Positions 26,675-38,910 of a stretch of DNA of 64,000 nucleotides are shown here, piece after piece; position 1 is the first letter of the stretch, and every line of letters starts with the position of its first letter. The DNA lies in contig NZ_FRDN01000006.1 in NCBI RefSeq assembly GCF_900143285.1, positions 248,001 to 312,000 on the forward strand. The letters are read 5' to 3'. The translations under genes and the position numbers were made by a program. The notes beneath the pieces are model-generated. The model worked only from the letters and a program-made list of their open reading frames with translations, ran no database searches and was not told the origin of the DNA. This stretch comes from Desulfitobacterium chlororespirans DSM 11544. Lineage in GTDB: Bacteria; Bacillota; Desulfitobacteriia; Desulfitobacteriales; Desulfitobacteriaceae.

Positions 26675-27487
26675 TCAGCCCTCCCTCTTCTTGCCTAAAT
26701 AAGCTTCGATGACCTGAGGGTTGTTCCTGATCTCGCTGGGGTTGCCGTTGGCGATTACTTTACCGAAATTAAGCACACTTATTTTCTCGCAGATGCCCAT
26801 GACCAGATTCATGTCGTGCTCAATGAGCATAATTGCGATCTGGAAGGTATCACGAATCTTCACGATATTATCCATTAATTCGGCTGTCTCGGAAGGGTTC
26901 ATCCCGGCGGCAGGCTCATCCAGGAGCAGCAGCAGGGGTTTCGTGGCTAAGGCACGGACTATCTCCAGTCTGCGTTGAGCGCCGTAGGGCAGGGATCCCG
27001 CCTGTTTCCCCGCCAGGCTCTCCATATCGAAGATGGACAAAAGCTCCATGGCCTTCTCATGGGCCTGCTTCTCACCTTTCCAGTAAGCAGGGAGACGAAG
27101 GATACCATTCCACATACCATAGTTGATATGATTATGCATACCAAGCTTTACATTGTCTTCAACCGATAGATTGGAGAAAAGGCGTATATTTTGAAAGGTC
27201 CGAGCGATACCGGCTTTATTGATTTGCACTGTGTTCATATTCTGCGTGTCACGTCCATCCAACAGGATGGTGCCATGGGTAGGCTGATATACTTTCGTGA
27301 GCAGATTGAACACAGTAGTCTTTCCTGCACCGTTGGGACCAATGAGTCCGGCTATCTCCGTACGGCCGATAGCCATGTTGAAACCATTGACAGCCATAAG
27401 TCCGCCAAAGTTTATACCCAGGTCCCGGGCTTCCAGCACCGGCAGCATGTTCACATCACCCTGAGGAACACTGTTAGCTTCATCCAT
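26675..27487 (-). CDS. livG: Branched-chain amino acid ABC transporter ATP-binding protein LivG
   Basis: A 270-residue ABC ATPase with Walker A GPNGAGKTT, the ABC signature region reading LPYGAQRRLEIVRALAT, Walker B LLLLDEPAAGMNP and the LivG-type ending GKVIANGNPSEIRNNPQVIEA. The ATG at 27487 overlaps the livM stop by 8 bp, so the two are translationally coupled; a GGGGGG site is embedded in the livM end. Confidence 0.95.
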   Translation of the reverse strand: MDEANSVPQGDVNMLPVLEARDLGINFGGLMAVNGFNMAIGRTEIAGLIGPNGAGKTTVFNLLTKVYQPTHGTILLDGRDTQNMNTVQINKAGIARTFQNIRLFSNLSVEDNVKLGMHNHINYGMWNGILRLPAYWKGEKQAHEKAMELLSIFDMESLAGKQAGSLPYGAQRRLEIVRALATKPLLLLLDEPAAGMNPSETAELMDNIVKIRDTFQIAIMLIEHDMNLVMGICEKISVLNFGKVIANGNPSEIRNNPQVIEAYLGKKREG

Positions 27488-28556
27488 TTTCCGTGCCCCC
27501 CTTTTCTTTTCTGAACTTTGCAGGAAGCAGCCTTTCCTTTAAAGCTCGCAAATGGCTCTTAAAGGCATCATTGTTGGTGGCCAGCATGATCAGGATGAGA
27601 ACGATTGCATATAAAAGCATGCGGTAGCTGTTAAACTGACGCAGCAGCTCAGGGAGTATGGTAAGTAGGGTGGCGGCAATAATCGAGCCCCGAATATTAC
27701 CCAGACCTCCCAGGACCACAAAAACAAGAATCAGGATCGAGGTATTGAAACCGAACTTAGAGGCAATGATGGTGGAATAATTCATGGCAAACAAAGTCCC
27801 TGCGGCACCGGCCAGGGCGGCGGAGGTGACAAAAGCCATCAGTTTATACTTAGTGATATGAATACCCACACTCTCCGCTGCAATGCGGTTGTCGCGCAGC
27901 GCCATAATGGCCCGTCCCGAGCGGCTGTCAATCAGATTCAGTACGATAAACAGGGTAATCAATATGAGGACAAAACCGATGGTAAAAGTGGACAGCTTAG
28001 GTATGCCTGTGATGCCCAGGGGTCCGTCGATAATGACTCTGCCGCCGTCACCAAGGTTCAGGGCATTGGAGTCGCTAAGAAAGCTAACATGCAGCCCCGC
28101 TTTATCCAACCCTACATAAAGGATGTTGATAATGTTTTTGATAATTTCTCCAAAAGCCAGAGTGACGATGGCCAAATAGTCGCCTTTAAGACGCAGGACA
28201 GGTATCCCGATCAGGAAACCGGCTACTCCTGCGAAAAGAGCACCGACGATAAGAGACACGATCAAGCGCAGGATCGTGATGGGTATGATCTGCTCCAGGC
28301 TTATGCAAGCCACGACACCCGCAAAGGCACCGATACTCATAAAACCCGCGTGGCCTAAAGACAGCTCGCCCAGTATGCCTACGGTCAGGTTCAGTGAAAT
28401 AGCCAAGATCACATAAGCGCAGATGGGAACCAGCTGCCCTTGCAGGGAGGAGCTGATATTGCCGCCGCTTATAAGCAATTGGACAATAATATACGCCACT
28501 ATAACCAAAGCGTAAGTAGTGAGGTTTTTACGTGTAGTTTTTTTCAATACGATCAT
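27480..28556 (-). CDS. livM: Branched-chain amino acid ABC transporter permease LivM
   Basis: A 358-residue permease with about ten membrane segments and the inner-loop motif GRAIMALRDNRIAAESVGI that contacts the ATPases. The N-terminal-side signature is LSLGHAGFMSIGAFAGV. I chose the ATG at 28556 because GAGGTGG lies just before it; the reading frame upstream to 28718 overlaps livH out of phase and is unlikely to be translated. The start is 11 bp past the livH stop. Confidence 0.94.
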   Translation of the reverse strand: MIVLKKTTRKNLTTYALVIVAYIIVQLLISGGNISSSLQGQLVPICAYVILAISLNLTVGILGELSLGHAGFMSIGAFAGVVACISLEQIIPITILRLIVSLIVGALFAGVAGFLIGIPVLRLKGDYLAIVTLAFGEIIKNIINILYVGLDKAGLHVSFLSDSNALNLGDGGRVIIDGPLGITGIPKLSTFTIGFVLILITLFIVLNLIDSRSGRAIMALRDNRIAAESVGIHITKYKLMAFVTSAALAGAAGTLFAMNYSTIIASKFGFNTSILILVFVVLGGLGNIRGSIIAATLLTILPELLRQFNSYRMLLYAIVLILIMLATNNDAFKSHLRALKERLLPAKFRKEKGGTENG

Positions 28557-28566
28557 AGCATCCACC

Positions 28567-29448
28567 TCATACTTTCTCGTTGATCTTTTTGCCCAGAAGA
28601 CCGGTGGGCTTGACCAACAAAGTAAGAATAAGGACGGAGAACACGATGGCATCGGAAAGCTGGGTGGAGATATAACCCTTGCCGAATATCTCGATGACAC
28701 CCAGCAGTATACCGCCAATCATAGCGCCGGGTATGGAGCCGATTCCGCCAAGTACGGCAGCAGTGAAAGCCTTGATGCCGGGCATGGAGCCCGTGGTGGG
28801 CATCAAGGTGGGATAAGCAGAGCAAAGGAGAACGCCGGCAATTGCCGCCAGGGCAGAGCCGATGGCAAAGGTAACGGAGATGGTGAAGTTAACGTTGATG
28901 CCCATCAGCTGAGCCGCCCCCTTGTCCTCTGAGCAGGCGCGCATCGCCTTACCCATCTTGGTCTTTCCGGTGAACCAGGTCAGCGCGGCCATAATGATAA
29001 GACAGGCAACTATCGTGACGATAGCGATAACGGAGATGGTCAACTGACCGTCGAAAAGCTTCAGCGAGCCATTTCCTACTACGGAAGTGAACACCTTGGG
29101 ATTAGAAGACCAGAGCAGCAAAGCAGCATTCTGCAGAAAATAGCTCACACCTATAGCAGTGATAAGCACGGCCAAGGAGGTAGCTGTTCTAAGCGGCTTG
29201 TAGGCCAGACGCTCGATGACCACCCCCAGGATAGTACATACCACCATGGCCAGAAGCACACCGAAGACCGGGTGCAGATTCCCCCGTGTGGTAGCGAAGA
29301 AGCAAACATAGGCACCGACCATGATCACATCGCCATGGGCAAAGTTCAGCATTTTGGCAATGCCGTAGACCATTGTATAGCCCAGAGCTATGATGGCATA
29401 GACGCTGCCAAGACTGAGTCCGCTGATCAGAAAGGAGAGAAAGGTCAT
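28567..29448 (-). CDS. livH: Branched-chain amino acid ABC transporter permease LivH
   Basis: A 293-residue permease with about eight membrane segments. Family motifs are LNFAHGDVIMVGAYV and the ATPase-contact loop GKAMRACSEDKGAAQLMGI. The start at 29448 has GAAGGTG upstream. It is the second gene of the livKHMGF operon, separated from livK by 147 bp containing a hairpin at 29540-29561. Confidence 0.95.
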   Translation of the reverse strand: MTFLSFLISGLSLGSVYAIIALGYTMVYGIAKMLNFAHGDVIMVGAYVCFFATTRGNLHPVFGVLLAMVVCTILGVVIERLAYKPLRTATSLAVLITAIGVSYFLQNAALLLWSSNPKVFTSVVGNGSLKLFDGQLTISVIAIVTIVACLIIMAALTWFTGKTKMGKAMRACSEDKGAAQLMGINVNFTISVTFAIGSALAAIAGVLLCSAYPTLMPTTGSMPGIKAFTAAVLGGIGSIPGAMIGGILLGVIEIFGKGYISTQLSDAIVFSVLILTLLVKPTGLLGKKINEKV

Positions 29449-29539
29449 AACTCACACACCTTCATTTAGTTTGAGCATATTCTTTAAGCATATTCGTAGT
29501 TTGGGCAGATTCGGAAAAGGCCACATAACGGATAAAGGG

Positions 29540-29561
29540 CTGCCGAGTATGTACTCGGCAG
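29540..29561 (-). repeat. Hairpin between livK and livH, likely partial terminator
   Basis: CTGCCGAGTA and TACTCGGCAG pair almost without a loop (22-bp near-perfect dyad). No strong T-run follows. Such an element after the binding-protein gene would let livK transcript accumulate above the permease and ATPase messages. Confidence 0.6.
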
Positions 29562-29595
29562 TCCTCTCGACAAACCATTTGAAAGGGCAGCAGTT

Positions 29596-30777
29596 TTAGT
29601 CCATACCGACGTAGGTACCCTTTTCTATGACCATTCCTTTAGGTTTCTTAGAAACTTCACCAGTCTTGGCCCAGGTCATTTTCTCACCGGTAAGTCCGTC
29701 AACAGAAATAGTGGGGAATACTTGGACCAGTTTCTCACAGATATCGGCGGCCTTCATGTCAGAGGTAATGCCGGCAGCCTCAATGGCTTTCTTGTAGGCA
29801 TACACGACATCATAACCGTCGGCAGCGAACTGGTTGGGAGTTTCTTTAAATAACTCTTGGTACTTTTTGACAAATTTGACGGTACGCTCATCGGTAGCGT
29901 CGGCACTGAAGGGGGTCAGCAGCATAACGCCTTCAGCCAGGGATTTATCAAAGTTTTCCAGGGTCAGGATGCCGTCCATGCCGTCCACACCGAAGTACTT
30001 GGGGGAGTAGTCCATAGACTTAGCCTGCTGGAATATCAGAGAGGCCGGAGTATAATACATAGGCAGGAAGATTAAATCGGCGCCATTTTTCTTGGCATCG
30101 GCCAGCTGAACGGAAAAGTCGGTCTGGCTGTCCTCAGTGAAGGTGGTTGTGGAGACGATTTCCAGGTTCAGTTCTTTGGCTTTGCTAACGAAAGTATTAT
30201 AGATTCCCTTGGAATATACATCGTCATTCTTGTAGATAATCGCAATTTTTGTGCCAAGCTTTTTGTCAGCGATATACTGAGCGGAAGCTGAACCCTGGTT
30301 GGGGTCGGAGAAGCACATCTGATAGACATTATCCTTGCCCTCAATGACAGCGGGAGCGGATGCGGAGGGAGTCAGGGCAAATATACGATCGTTAAACATC
30401 TCAGCACTGGTGGCCACACCGGGAGTGCTGGTCACGGAGCCGAGGGACATCTGCACGCCCCAGTCTTTCAGCTTATTGTAAGCATTAACGGCCTTCTCGG
30501 CATCATGCTCATCGTCTTCATATTTGAGTTCGAACTGGATGCCACCCAGGGCATTAATCTCGTCAACAGCTATCTGCGCGCCATTCTTGGCCGCGTTGCC
30601 GTAAATGGCTGCTCCACCAGTCAGAGGACCGGTACCGCCAATCTTAAAGGCGGTTGCAGCCGGTTCTTTGCCGCCTGCGTTGGGCTCTCTGGCTGGAGCT
30701 TTATCCGTTCCTCCGCAACCGGACAGAAGACCAAGGGTCAGGGCGAGAGAGAATACGATACCGAACATTCTTTTCAT
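29596..30777 (-). CDS. livK: Branched-chain amino acid ABC transporter substrate-binding lipoprotein LivK
   Basis: A 393-residue type-1 periplasmic-binding protein with a lipoprotein signal (LGLLSGCGG, lipobox Cys21). It is the extracytoplasmic receptor of the adjacent livHMGF transporter. Family features are KIGGTGPLTGGAAIYGN and DEINALGGIQFELKYEDDE. The ATG at 30777 has AAGGAG 8 nt upstream. The actual ligand (leucine, other amino acids or a related compound) cannot be read from sequence. Confidence 0.93.
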   Translation of the reverse strand: MKRMFGIVFSLALTLGLLSGCGGTDKAPAREPNAGGKEPAATAFKIGGTGPLTGGAAIYGNAAKNGAQIAVDEINALGGIQFELKYEDDEHDAEKAVNAYNKLKDWGVQMSLGSVTSTPGVATSAEMFNDRIFALTPSASAPAVIEGKDNVYQMCFSDPNQGSASAQYIADKKLGTKIAIIYKNDDVYSKGIYNTFVSKAKELNLEIVSTTTFTEDSQTDFSVQLADAKKNGADLIFLPMYYTPASLIFQQAKSMDYSPKYFGVDGMDGILTLENFDKSLAEGVMLLTPFSADATDERTVKFVKKYQELFKETPNQFAADGYDVVYAYKKAIEAAGITSDMKAADICEKLVQVFPTISVDGLTGEKMTWAKTGEVSKKPKGMVIEKGTYVGMD

Positions 30778-30962
30778 TATACCTTCTCCTTATAACAGAT
30801 TTTATGATTATTCAAGTTTGCTAATATACCCATTCTGTCCCTCGAATAATCAGAAAGATAGGATAATTTTAGCCTCCAAGGGGCCTGCCTGTCAAGGTAA
30901 ATATTATGCAACAGATAAATATTATTATGCAATAGGATATAACAGATGAATATTTAAGAAAA

Positions 30963-30981
30963 ACCGAGGCAAAACCTCGGT
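30963..30981. terminator. Bidirectional intrinsic terminator
   Basis: ACCGAGG pairs with CCTCGGT around CAAAA. It is followed by CCTTTTATTT on the plus strand and TTTTTCTT on the minus strand. It could end the tRNA-Lys transcript coming from the right. Confidence 0.7.
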
Positions 30982-31086
30982 CCTTTTATTTCATCTAATG
31001 TAAATGTTTGTTCCCATTACTCTATCTTACCAACATGCGCAAGTAAAGGGGGCGCCCCTGAAAAACTTGTACTCTCTAACTATATT

Positions 31087-31200
31087 AAAGAAAACCCGGC
31101 TCCGCCGAGCTTTATGTTTTCACGTCCCATAAAAGGCGAAGTCGCTGGTTGCACTTATGCTTAGAAAGTATACAGCGCAAGTTTATACTTTCGGACAGTG
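31087..31200. repeat. Dispersed intergenic repeat, copy 1
   Basis: Contains GGCGAAGTCGCTGGTTGC then ACTTATGCTTAGAAAGTATA, followed by an inverted TATACTTTC. The same string with small changes recurs near 51032-51084 and 52891-52970. All copies are intergenic. Confidence 0.7.
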
Positions 31201-31246
31201 TAAAAAAGCTTGCATTCCATAGAACACAAGCGTTTTTAGTAGATAA

Positions 31247-31322
31247 TGGTGAGCCATCCGCGACTCGAACGCGGGACACCCTGATTAAAAGTCAGGTGCT
31301 CTACCGACTGAGCTAATGGCTC
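31247..31322 (-). tRNA. tRNA-Lys (TTT)
   Basis: A 76-nt cloverleaf with encoded CCA. The acceptor stem is GAGCCAT/ATGGCTC, the anticodon loop CTTTTAA gives TTT, and the T-loop is TTCGAGT. Confidence 0.97.
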
Positions 31323-31396
31323 AAAACTCACTCACGAATACGAATTCTACAGCAATTTTAACGGCTTGTCAATATTTTTACTAAAAAATATCTTTC

Positions 31397-32011
31397 TCAA
31401 ATAAACCATGCAAAATTATAGAGCAAGAAGTTAAATGTACAAGCCAGCACCATATAAACTACAGGCTCAGAAGTTGAGAGCGCTTTTGTTCTGGCCAGCT
31501 GATTTTTATTAAAGAAATATTCCCCGATTACTCTCCAAACTATATAGCCTAATATTGCTCCGACGGTATTCATCATCAAGTCGTCAATATCTACTAAGCG
31601 GTTTGTGAAAAGTTGAGAAAACTCAATAAAGACAGAGAATAAAAACCCTGTTAAAGCTACCTTGAAAATATTTCTAAAATTCTTCCATAGATACGGGAGT
31701 AAAAAGCCCAGAGGCATGACCATGAGTATATTCATACAATAGGTAAATAATCCCTCTGACTGAAAGGGGATCAGACTAATATTGGCTTGGCTTAAAGAAG
31801 CACTCCATCCGCCCTTTGCAAACATATCCCAGATTGAACCTATACCGGCTATAGAAAAAACCATCCACAAATAAATCATCATTATATATGTCCATAAATA
31901 ATGTGAAATGGTGGATTTGTTTTCGCCTAACATCATCATCATAATTTGATAAATAACAACAGGCATAACAACCAAGAATATTGAGTAAAACAACATTAAA
32001 ACCATATTCAT
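31397..32011 (-). CDS. VanZ family membrane protein
   Basis: A 204-residue protein with five or six membrane segments and VanZ-family features: IPFQSEGLFTYCMNILMVMP, LGFLLPYLWKNFRNIFKVAL and SVFIEFSQLFTNRLVDIDDL. VanZ homologues are linked to low-level glycopeptide resistance in some hosts, but most have no known role. The ATG at 32011 has GGAGGAAAA upstream. It stands alone between tRNA-Lys and purA and is probably a separate unit, since a terminator at 32124-32145 lies between it and purA. Confidence 0.85.
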   Translation of the reverse strand: MNMVLMLFYSIFLVVMPVVIYQIMMMMLGENKSTISHYLWTYIMMIYLWMVFSIAGIGSIWDMFAKGGWSASLSQANISLIPFQSEGLFTYCMNILMVMPLGFLLPYLWKNFRNIFKVALTGFLFSVFIEFSQLFTNRLVDIDDLMMNTVGAILGYIVWRVIGEYFFNKNQLARTKALSTSEPVVYMVLACTFNFLLYNFAWFI

Positions 32012-32123
32012 AGATTTTTTTCCTCCATCCTCAAATTATAGGGTAGAATACTTAAGAATTATAAAAAGGTTTCTGAAGAATTTCTTAAACCCGACTGTTT
32101 TTGCCTTTTCTGGGTACAGAAAT

Positions 32124-32145
32124 AGCCGTCCATTTCTGAACGGCT
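32124..32145 (-). terminator. Terminator after purA
   Basis: AGCCGT pairs with ACGGCT around a 10-nt loop. On the minus strand the stem is followed by ATTTCTG. It lies 50 bp past the purA stop. Confidence 0.6.
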
Positions 32146-32194
32146 GAAAATCTATGTGCCTTTTTCATTTTTCATTGTTGCACTACTGATATGC

Positions 32195-34812
<2,618 letters not shown>

Positions 34813-34982
34813 AAAAGTCCCCCTAAATCTTCCTATCTTTCGGATCCTTATCCGAACGATTCCTTAGTTGACTCCTTAAGCTGGACCTCACTGGAATAAG
34901 TCCTCAATATTCTGCCCTTAATAACATAAATCATTCCCAGACCTATTTTATCTTAGCAGTCCTCCCTATTTCTTGTCAATAA

Positions 34983-35028
34983 AAAATTCGAACGTTAAAG
35001 TTCTTTCATTCGTCAATGTTCGTATATA
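34983..35028 (-). promoter_or_regulatory. Pair of inverted PurBox-like sequences upstream of purB
   Basis: A CGAAC core at 34989-34993 within AAATTCGAACGTT and an inverted GTTCG at 35018-35022 (reverse strand ATATACGAACATT) match the Gram-positive PurR box pattern. The spacing is close to the usual 16-17 bp between boxes. They suggest repression of purBA by PurR when PRPP is low. Confidence 0.5.
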
Positions 35029-35080
35029 TTTAACATTTCTACAGCACCTATTAATCTGAAAAGCCTAAAGACTTTAGTCC

Positions 35081-36415
35081 TTAGGCCGAAAGATGCTGGC
35101 GATCCAGGTTCACAAACTTTGTAAATTCTTTAAGATATCCTAATTCCACCGACCCCACCGGTCCGTTCCGGTGTTTGGCAATAATGATTTCAGCGATGCC
35201 CTTTTTATCCGATTCAGGGTTGTAATATTCATCCCGATAGATAAAGGAGATGACATCGGCATCCGCTTCGATGGCACCGGATTCCAATAAGTCGGACATA
35301 ATCGGCCGTTTATCCTGACGCTGCTCCACACCCCGGTTAAGCTGAGAAAGGGCAATGACCGGAACATTCAACTCCCGGGCAATCCCTTTGAGCCCCCGGG
35401 AAATCTGGGCAACTTCCTGCTGGCGGCTTTCCGACCGTCTGCCTAAAGACATGAGCTGCAGGTAATCGATGACAATCAGGCCCAGACCGTGTTCCATCTT
35501 CAGGCGTCTGGCCTTGGAGCGCAACTCGGCAAGGGAAATCCCTACGGTATCATCAATAAAGACCTCAGCCTCAGAGAGAGGGCCTACCGCCCGTGTTAGC
35601 TTAGGCCAATCCGTGTCCAATAAATCTCCAGTCCGGACCCGCTGCTGATCCACCATGGCCTCTGAACAAAGCATACGCTGGACCAATTGCTCCTTGGACA
35701 TCTCCAGACTGAAGAGAGCTACCGGAACTTTGGCCCTTACCGCGGCATTTTGGGCCATATTCAGTACCAAAGCCGTTTTACCCATGGAAGGACGGGCGGC
35801 GATCACAATCAGATCCGAGGGCTGCCAGCCCGATGTCATACGGTCCAGTTCCGTAAAAAAGGTCGGGACTCCCGTTAGACTGCCTTTATTGGCATAGAGG
35901 GTTTCAATTTTTTCAAAGGTATGGAGCAGGATATTGCGAATGGATTCGAAGCCGTCTTTCACCTGTCTCTGGGAAAGATCCATGATCATCTTTTCGGCTT
36001 CTTCCAGCAGGGATGTGGCGGCTTCTCCCGGCTCATAGCCTTTCTCGGCAATCTGTCCGCTGCTGCGGATAAGTTGGCGTAATAAGGATTTCTCCGCCAC
36101 AATCCTGGCATAATACTCACAATTGACTGCGGAGGGGACAGAGCGGGCGATTTGGGAAATGGTGGCGATACCACCGATTTGTTCAAGGCGTCCGCTTTGG
36201 CGAAGACTTTCCGCTACGGTAACCAAGTCAATGGGATCTCCCTTTTCAAAGAGGTCCCGCAGAGCAAGAAAGATCTGGCGGTGATTATCCCGATAAAAAT
36301 CCTCGGGTTGCACTACTTCAAAAACGGAGCTTCCCACTTCCGGATCAAGCATTAACGCGCCCAAAACCGATTGTTCCGCCTCTAAATTATGGGGAGGAAC
36401 TTTGGTTAGTTCCAT
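35081..36415 (-). CDS. dnaB: Replicative DNA helicase DnaB (B. subtilis DnaC type)
   Basis: A 444-residue hexameric replicative helicase. It has an N-terminal DnaB domain (PPHNLEAEQSVLGALMLD), linker and RecA-like ATPase with Walker A ARPSMGKTALVLN and the H-motif LSQLNRGVEQRQDKRP. No intein is present. The ATG at 36415 has TTAGGAGGAG. It is the last gene of the rplI-lon-dnaB unit, conserved next to rplI in Firmicutes. Confidence 0.97.
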   Translation of the reverse strand: MELTKVPPHNLEAEQSVLGALMLDPEVGSSVFEVVQPEDFYRDNHRQIFLALRDLFEKGDPIDLVTVAESLRQSGRLEQIGGIATISQIARSVPSAVNCEYYARIVAEKSLLRQLIRSSGQIAEKGYEPGEAATSLLEEAEKMIMDLSQRQVKDGFESIRNILLHTFEKIETLYANKGSLTGVPTFFTELDRMTSGWQPSDLIVIAARPSMGKTALVLNMAQNAAVRAKVPVALFSLEMSKEQLVQRMLCSEAMVDQQRVRTGDLLDTDWPKLTRAVGPLSEAEVFIDDTVGISLAELRSKARRLKMEHGLGLIVIDYLQLMSLGRRSESRQQEVAQISRGLKGIARELNVPVIALSQLNRGVEQRQDKRPIMSDLLESGAIEADADVISFIYRDEYYNPESDKKGIAEIIIAKHRNGPVGSVELGYLKEFTKFVNLDRQHLSA

Positions 36416-36435
36416 GTCCTTCTCCTCCTAAAAAC

Positions 36436-38394
36436 CTAAAATAAGGCATGTTCAAGGGCTTCCCGGAAGGTTTCGATGGGGATCACCTGGATTCCCTGCA
36501 GGCCGGAGGGTACATCTGCTTGATTTTCTTTGGGGATGAGGACTGTTTTTACCCCGGCCTGTTTGGCTCCAAAGATCTTCTCGGCAATGCCCCCTACGGG
36601 CCGTACTCTTCCTTGAATGGATATTTCACCGGTGACGGCGATATCCTGCCGCAGCGGTATGTTTTTCAAAGCGCTGTAGATGGCCAGGGTGGTGGCGCAT
36701 CCTGCGGAGGGCCCGTCGATATTCCCTCCTCCTACCACATTAACATGAACATCGTAATCCTTGAGGTCTTCGCCGGTGAGGGAACGAATAACGGCCGTGG
36801 CGTTGAAGACAGCGTCCCGGGCCATGCTGCCGGCGGTTTCATTGAAGCGGATGGCGCCTTTTCCTTCCCGGCCCGGAAAAACGATGGCCTCCAGTTCAAT
36901 GACGGAACCAACAAAACCATGAACGCCGAGACCCAAAATCTTTCCTGTCTCGCCACAATCTTCCGCCTTATGGGAGATATAAGGGGTAAGCCGGGCTGAA
37001 CGCAGCACTTCATAAACTTCCTCAGCCTTCACCAGAACTTCCTGTTCCGGGTGACGGTAACGGGACAGTCCATAAGCATCAGTAAGGATGGTATTGGCCT
37101 TCCTGCCTTCAAAGACGTACTCACTGATAACCTCCGGTACTCTGGCCTCCAGGTTTGCTCCCAACTTTTGCGCAGCCTGGAAAACGATATGCTGAATATC
37201 CCTGGGCTCTAAGGGATTAAAATAAATCTCCCCGCAGCGGGAACGCAAAGCAGGGTTGAGCTCCCTGGGATCCCGGGTGGTTGCCCCAATTAACACAAAG
37301 TCGGCAGGGGCACCCTCTTCAAAAAGCTTTTTGATATAAAGAGGCACCTGAGGATCGTTGGGGTCATAATAAGCTGATTCGAAAGAAACCCGTTTATCCT
37401 CCAGGACTTTAAGGAGCTTATTTAAGAGAACAGGGTCCATCTCTCCGATTTCATCGATAAATAAAATGCCTCCATGAGCATCACTGACTAAACCCAGTTT
37501 CGGCTCAGGAATCCCGGTCTCTGCCAGGTCCCGCTTTGCGCCCTGATAGATGGGATCATGAACGGAGCCCAATAAGGGATTGGTGACATCCCGGGGATCC
37601 CAGCGCAGGGTCGTACCATCCACCTCCACAAAGGGAGCACTCTCGGCAAAGGGAGAATTGACATTCTTTTTGACGGCCTCTAAGGCTACCCGGGCCGCCG
37701 ACGTTTTGCCCACACCCGGAGGTCCATAGATAATGATGTGCTGAGGATAGGGCGTAGCCAGCTTAGCCAGGAGAAACTGCATGGGAACTTCCTGGCCGAT
37801 GATTTCTTCGACAGCCTGAGGCCGCAGGACTTCCGCAACAGAACTGGCCAGTTTCACCAGATTCATCTTTTCTATATGGGCTAATTTCTTAAGGGTCTGG
37901 GCATTATCCGGTCCGGAATTTTCCTTCAGAAGCTGGCTTTTTATTTCTTTGACATAATCCTCATGCCGCTCCTGCATTTTATCTGCCACCGCTTTATCCA
38001 AGCGATCTTCAACAGCCCTGCGGGCGATCAGCTCAGCTAAGTGGTCCTCAATTTCCAGCAGAAGCTGCGGGATCTCCTCTTCACTGGGCAGGGGACGGTC
38101 TGTGGGATCGTCCAAAATGATCTTGAGCAGACCGGCTGTCCGCTCCCCGATGGTATCGGACTGAATAAGATGAATGGCTTCCAGGCGGGTGGCCTTTAAA
38201 ACCAATTTATCGCTCCCGTAGAAATTAACGAGCAGAGTATAGAGGGCATCCACTTCATGATGCCATTGCTCATGACTGTTCCGGACATCCTCTTTCAGCT
38301 CCTCTACTTGGCTGCTTGGTTGGCTCATTTCCTCTGCCTCTTGAATTGGTTCGGTCTCGTTCTTTTTAAACCAATGATTTAATAACCCTTTCAT
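36436..38394 (-). CDS. Spore-type Lon family ATP-dependent protease
   Basis: A 652-residue Lon-family protease. It lacks the classical Lon N domain; residues 1-190 are instead helical. An AAA+ domain follows with Walker A YGPPGVGKT (223-231) and Walker B ILFIDEIGEMD. The C-terminal Ser-Lys protease domain has the nucleophile in DGPSAGCATTLAIYSAL and the Lys in RPVGGIAEKIFGAKQAG. The architecture fits the spore-former Lon subgroup found next to rplI and dnaB (distinct from the LonA/LonB pair). It may degrade regulators during sporulation. Confidence 0.9.
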   Translation of the reverse strand: MKGLLNHWFKKNETEPIQEAEEMSQPSSQVEELKEDVRNSHEQWHHEVDALYTLLVNFYGSDKLVLKATRLEAIHLIQSDTIGERTAGLLKIILDDPTDRPLPSEEEIPQLLLEIEDHLAELIARRAVEDRLDKAVADKMQERHEDYVKEIKSQLLKENSGPDNAQTLKKLAHIEKMNLVKLASSVAEVLRPQAVEEIIGQEVPMQFLLAKLATPYPQHIIIYGPPGVGKTSAARVALEAVKKNVNSPFAESAPFVEVDGTTLRWDPRDVTNPLLGSVHDPIYQGAKRDLAETGIPEPKLGLVSDAHGGILFIDEIGEMDPVLLNKLLKVLEDKRVSFESAYYDPNDPQVPLYIKKLFEEGAPADFVLIGATTRDPRELNPALRSRCGEIYFNPLEPRDIQHIVFQAAQKLGANLEARVPEVISEYVFEGRKANTILTDAYGLSRYRHPEQEVLVKAEEVYEVLRSARLTPYISHKAEDCGETGKILGLGVHGFVGSVIELEAIVFPGREGKGAIRFNETAGSMARDAVFNATAVIRSLTGEDLKDYDVHVNVVGGGNIDGPSAGCATTLAIYSALKNIPLRQDIAVTGEISIQGRVRPVGGIAEKIFGAKQAGVKTVLIPKENQADVPSGLQGIQVIPIETFREALEHALF

Positions 38395-38420
38395 TAGGGA
38401 CCCCTTTCACAGTTGCCTGA

Positions 38421-38867
38421 TCATGATGCTTTGACATGGACTTGAAATTGTGCCGTGACTTCCGGGTGCAGCTTGGCCTGCACATTAAAGGTTCCCAAGG
38501 CTTTGATGGGTTCTTTCAGCTCCAGCTTACGGCGATCCAGATTAATGCCATGGCTTGTTTTGAGCGCCTCGGCAATCTCTTTATTGGTAACTGAGCCAAA
38601 AAGCCTGCCGCCTTCCCCGCTCTTGGTGTGGATCTCTACGGAAAGGGAGCTGAGCTTGGCCGCCAGGGTTTGGGCCTCCTGCTTCTCTTGCTCTTTTTTC
38701 TTTTCTTCATTGGCTTTTTTGGAAGCCAGGTCATTGAGATTACCCGAAGTTGCTTCTACGGCTAAGCCTTTGGGGAAAAGGAAATTTCGTGCGTATCCAT
38801 CGGAAACCTCACAAACTTGCCCTTTCTTTCCCAACGCTTTGACATCTGTTTTTAAAATAACTTTCAT
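38421..38867 (-). CDS. rplI: 50S ribosomal protein L9
   Basis: A 148-residue L9. The N-terminal domain [20 protein letters not shown] and [16 protein letters not shown] are diagnostic; a charged helix of the [16 protein letters not shown] type joins the two globular domains. The ATG at 38867 has GGAGGG upstream. It lies 26 bp before the spore Lon gene. Confidence 0.98.
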   Translation of the reverse strand: MKVILKTDVKALGKKGQVCEVSDGYARNFLFPKGLAVEATSGNLNDLASKKANEEKKKEQEKQEAQTLAAKLSSLSVEIHTKSGEGGRLFGSVTNKEIAEALKTSHGINLDRRKLELKEPIKALGTFNVQAKLHPEVTAQFQVHVKAS

Positions 38868-38910
38868 TGAAAACCCTCCATTCTGCTATCACGGCACCTT
38901 GATCACTGGG

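Larger units (their letters stand above)
30778..31246. other. 469-bp non-coding stretch upstream of livK with a dispersed repeat
   Basis: No convincing gene. It holds the presumed livK promoter region, a bidirectional hairpin at 30963-30981 (ACCGAGG/CCTCGGT with T-runs on both sides) and one copy of a dispersed repeat at about 31087-31200. The tRNA-Lys gene follows. Confidence 0.7.

Noticed and set aside
28557-28718. Longer N terminus for LivM
   Set aside because: It overlaps livH out of frame; the ATG at 28556 has a proper ribosome site and family start.
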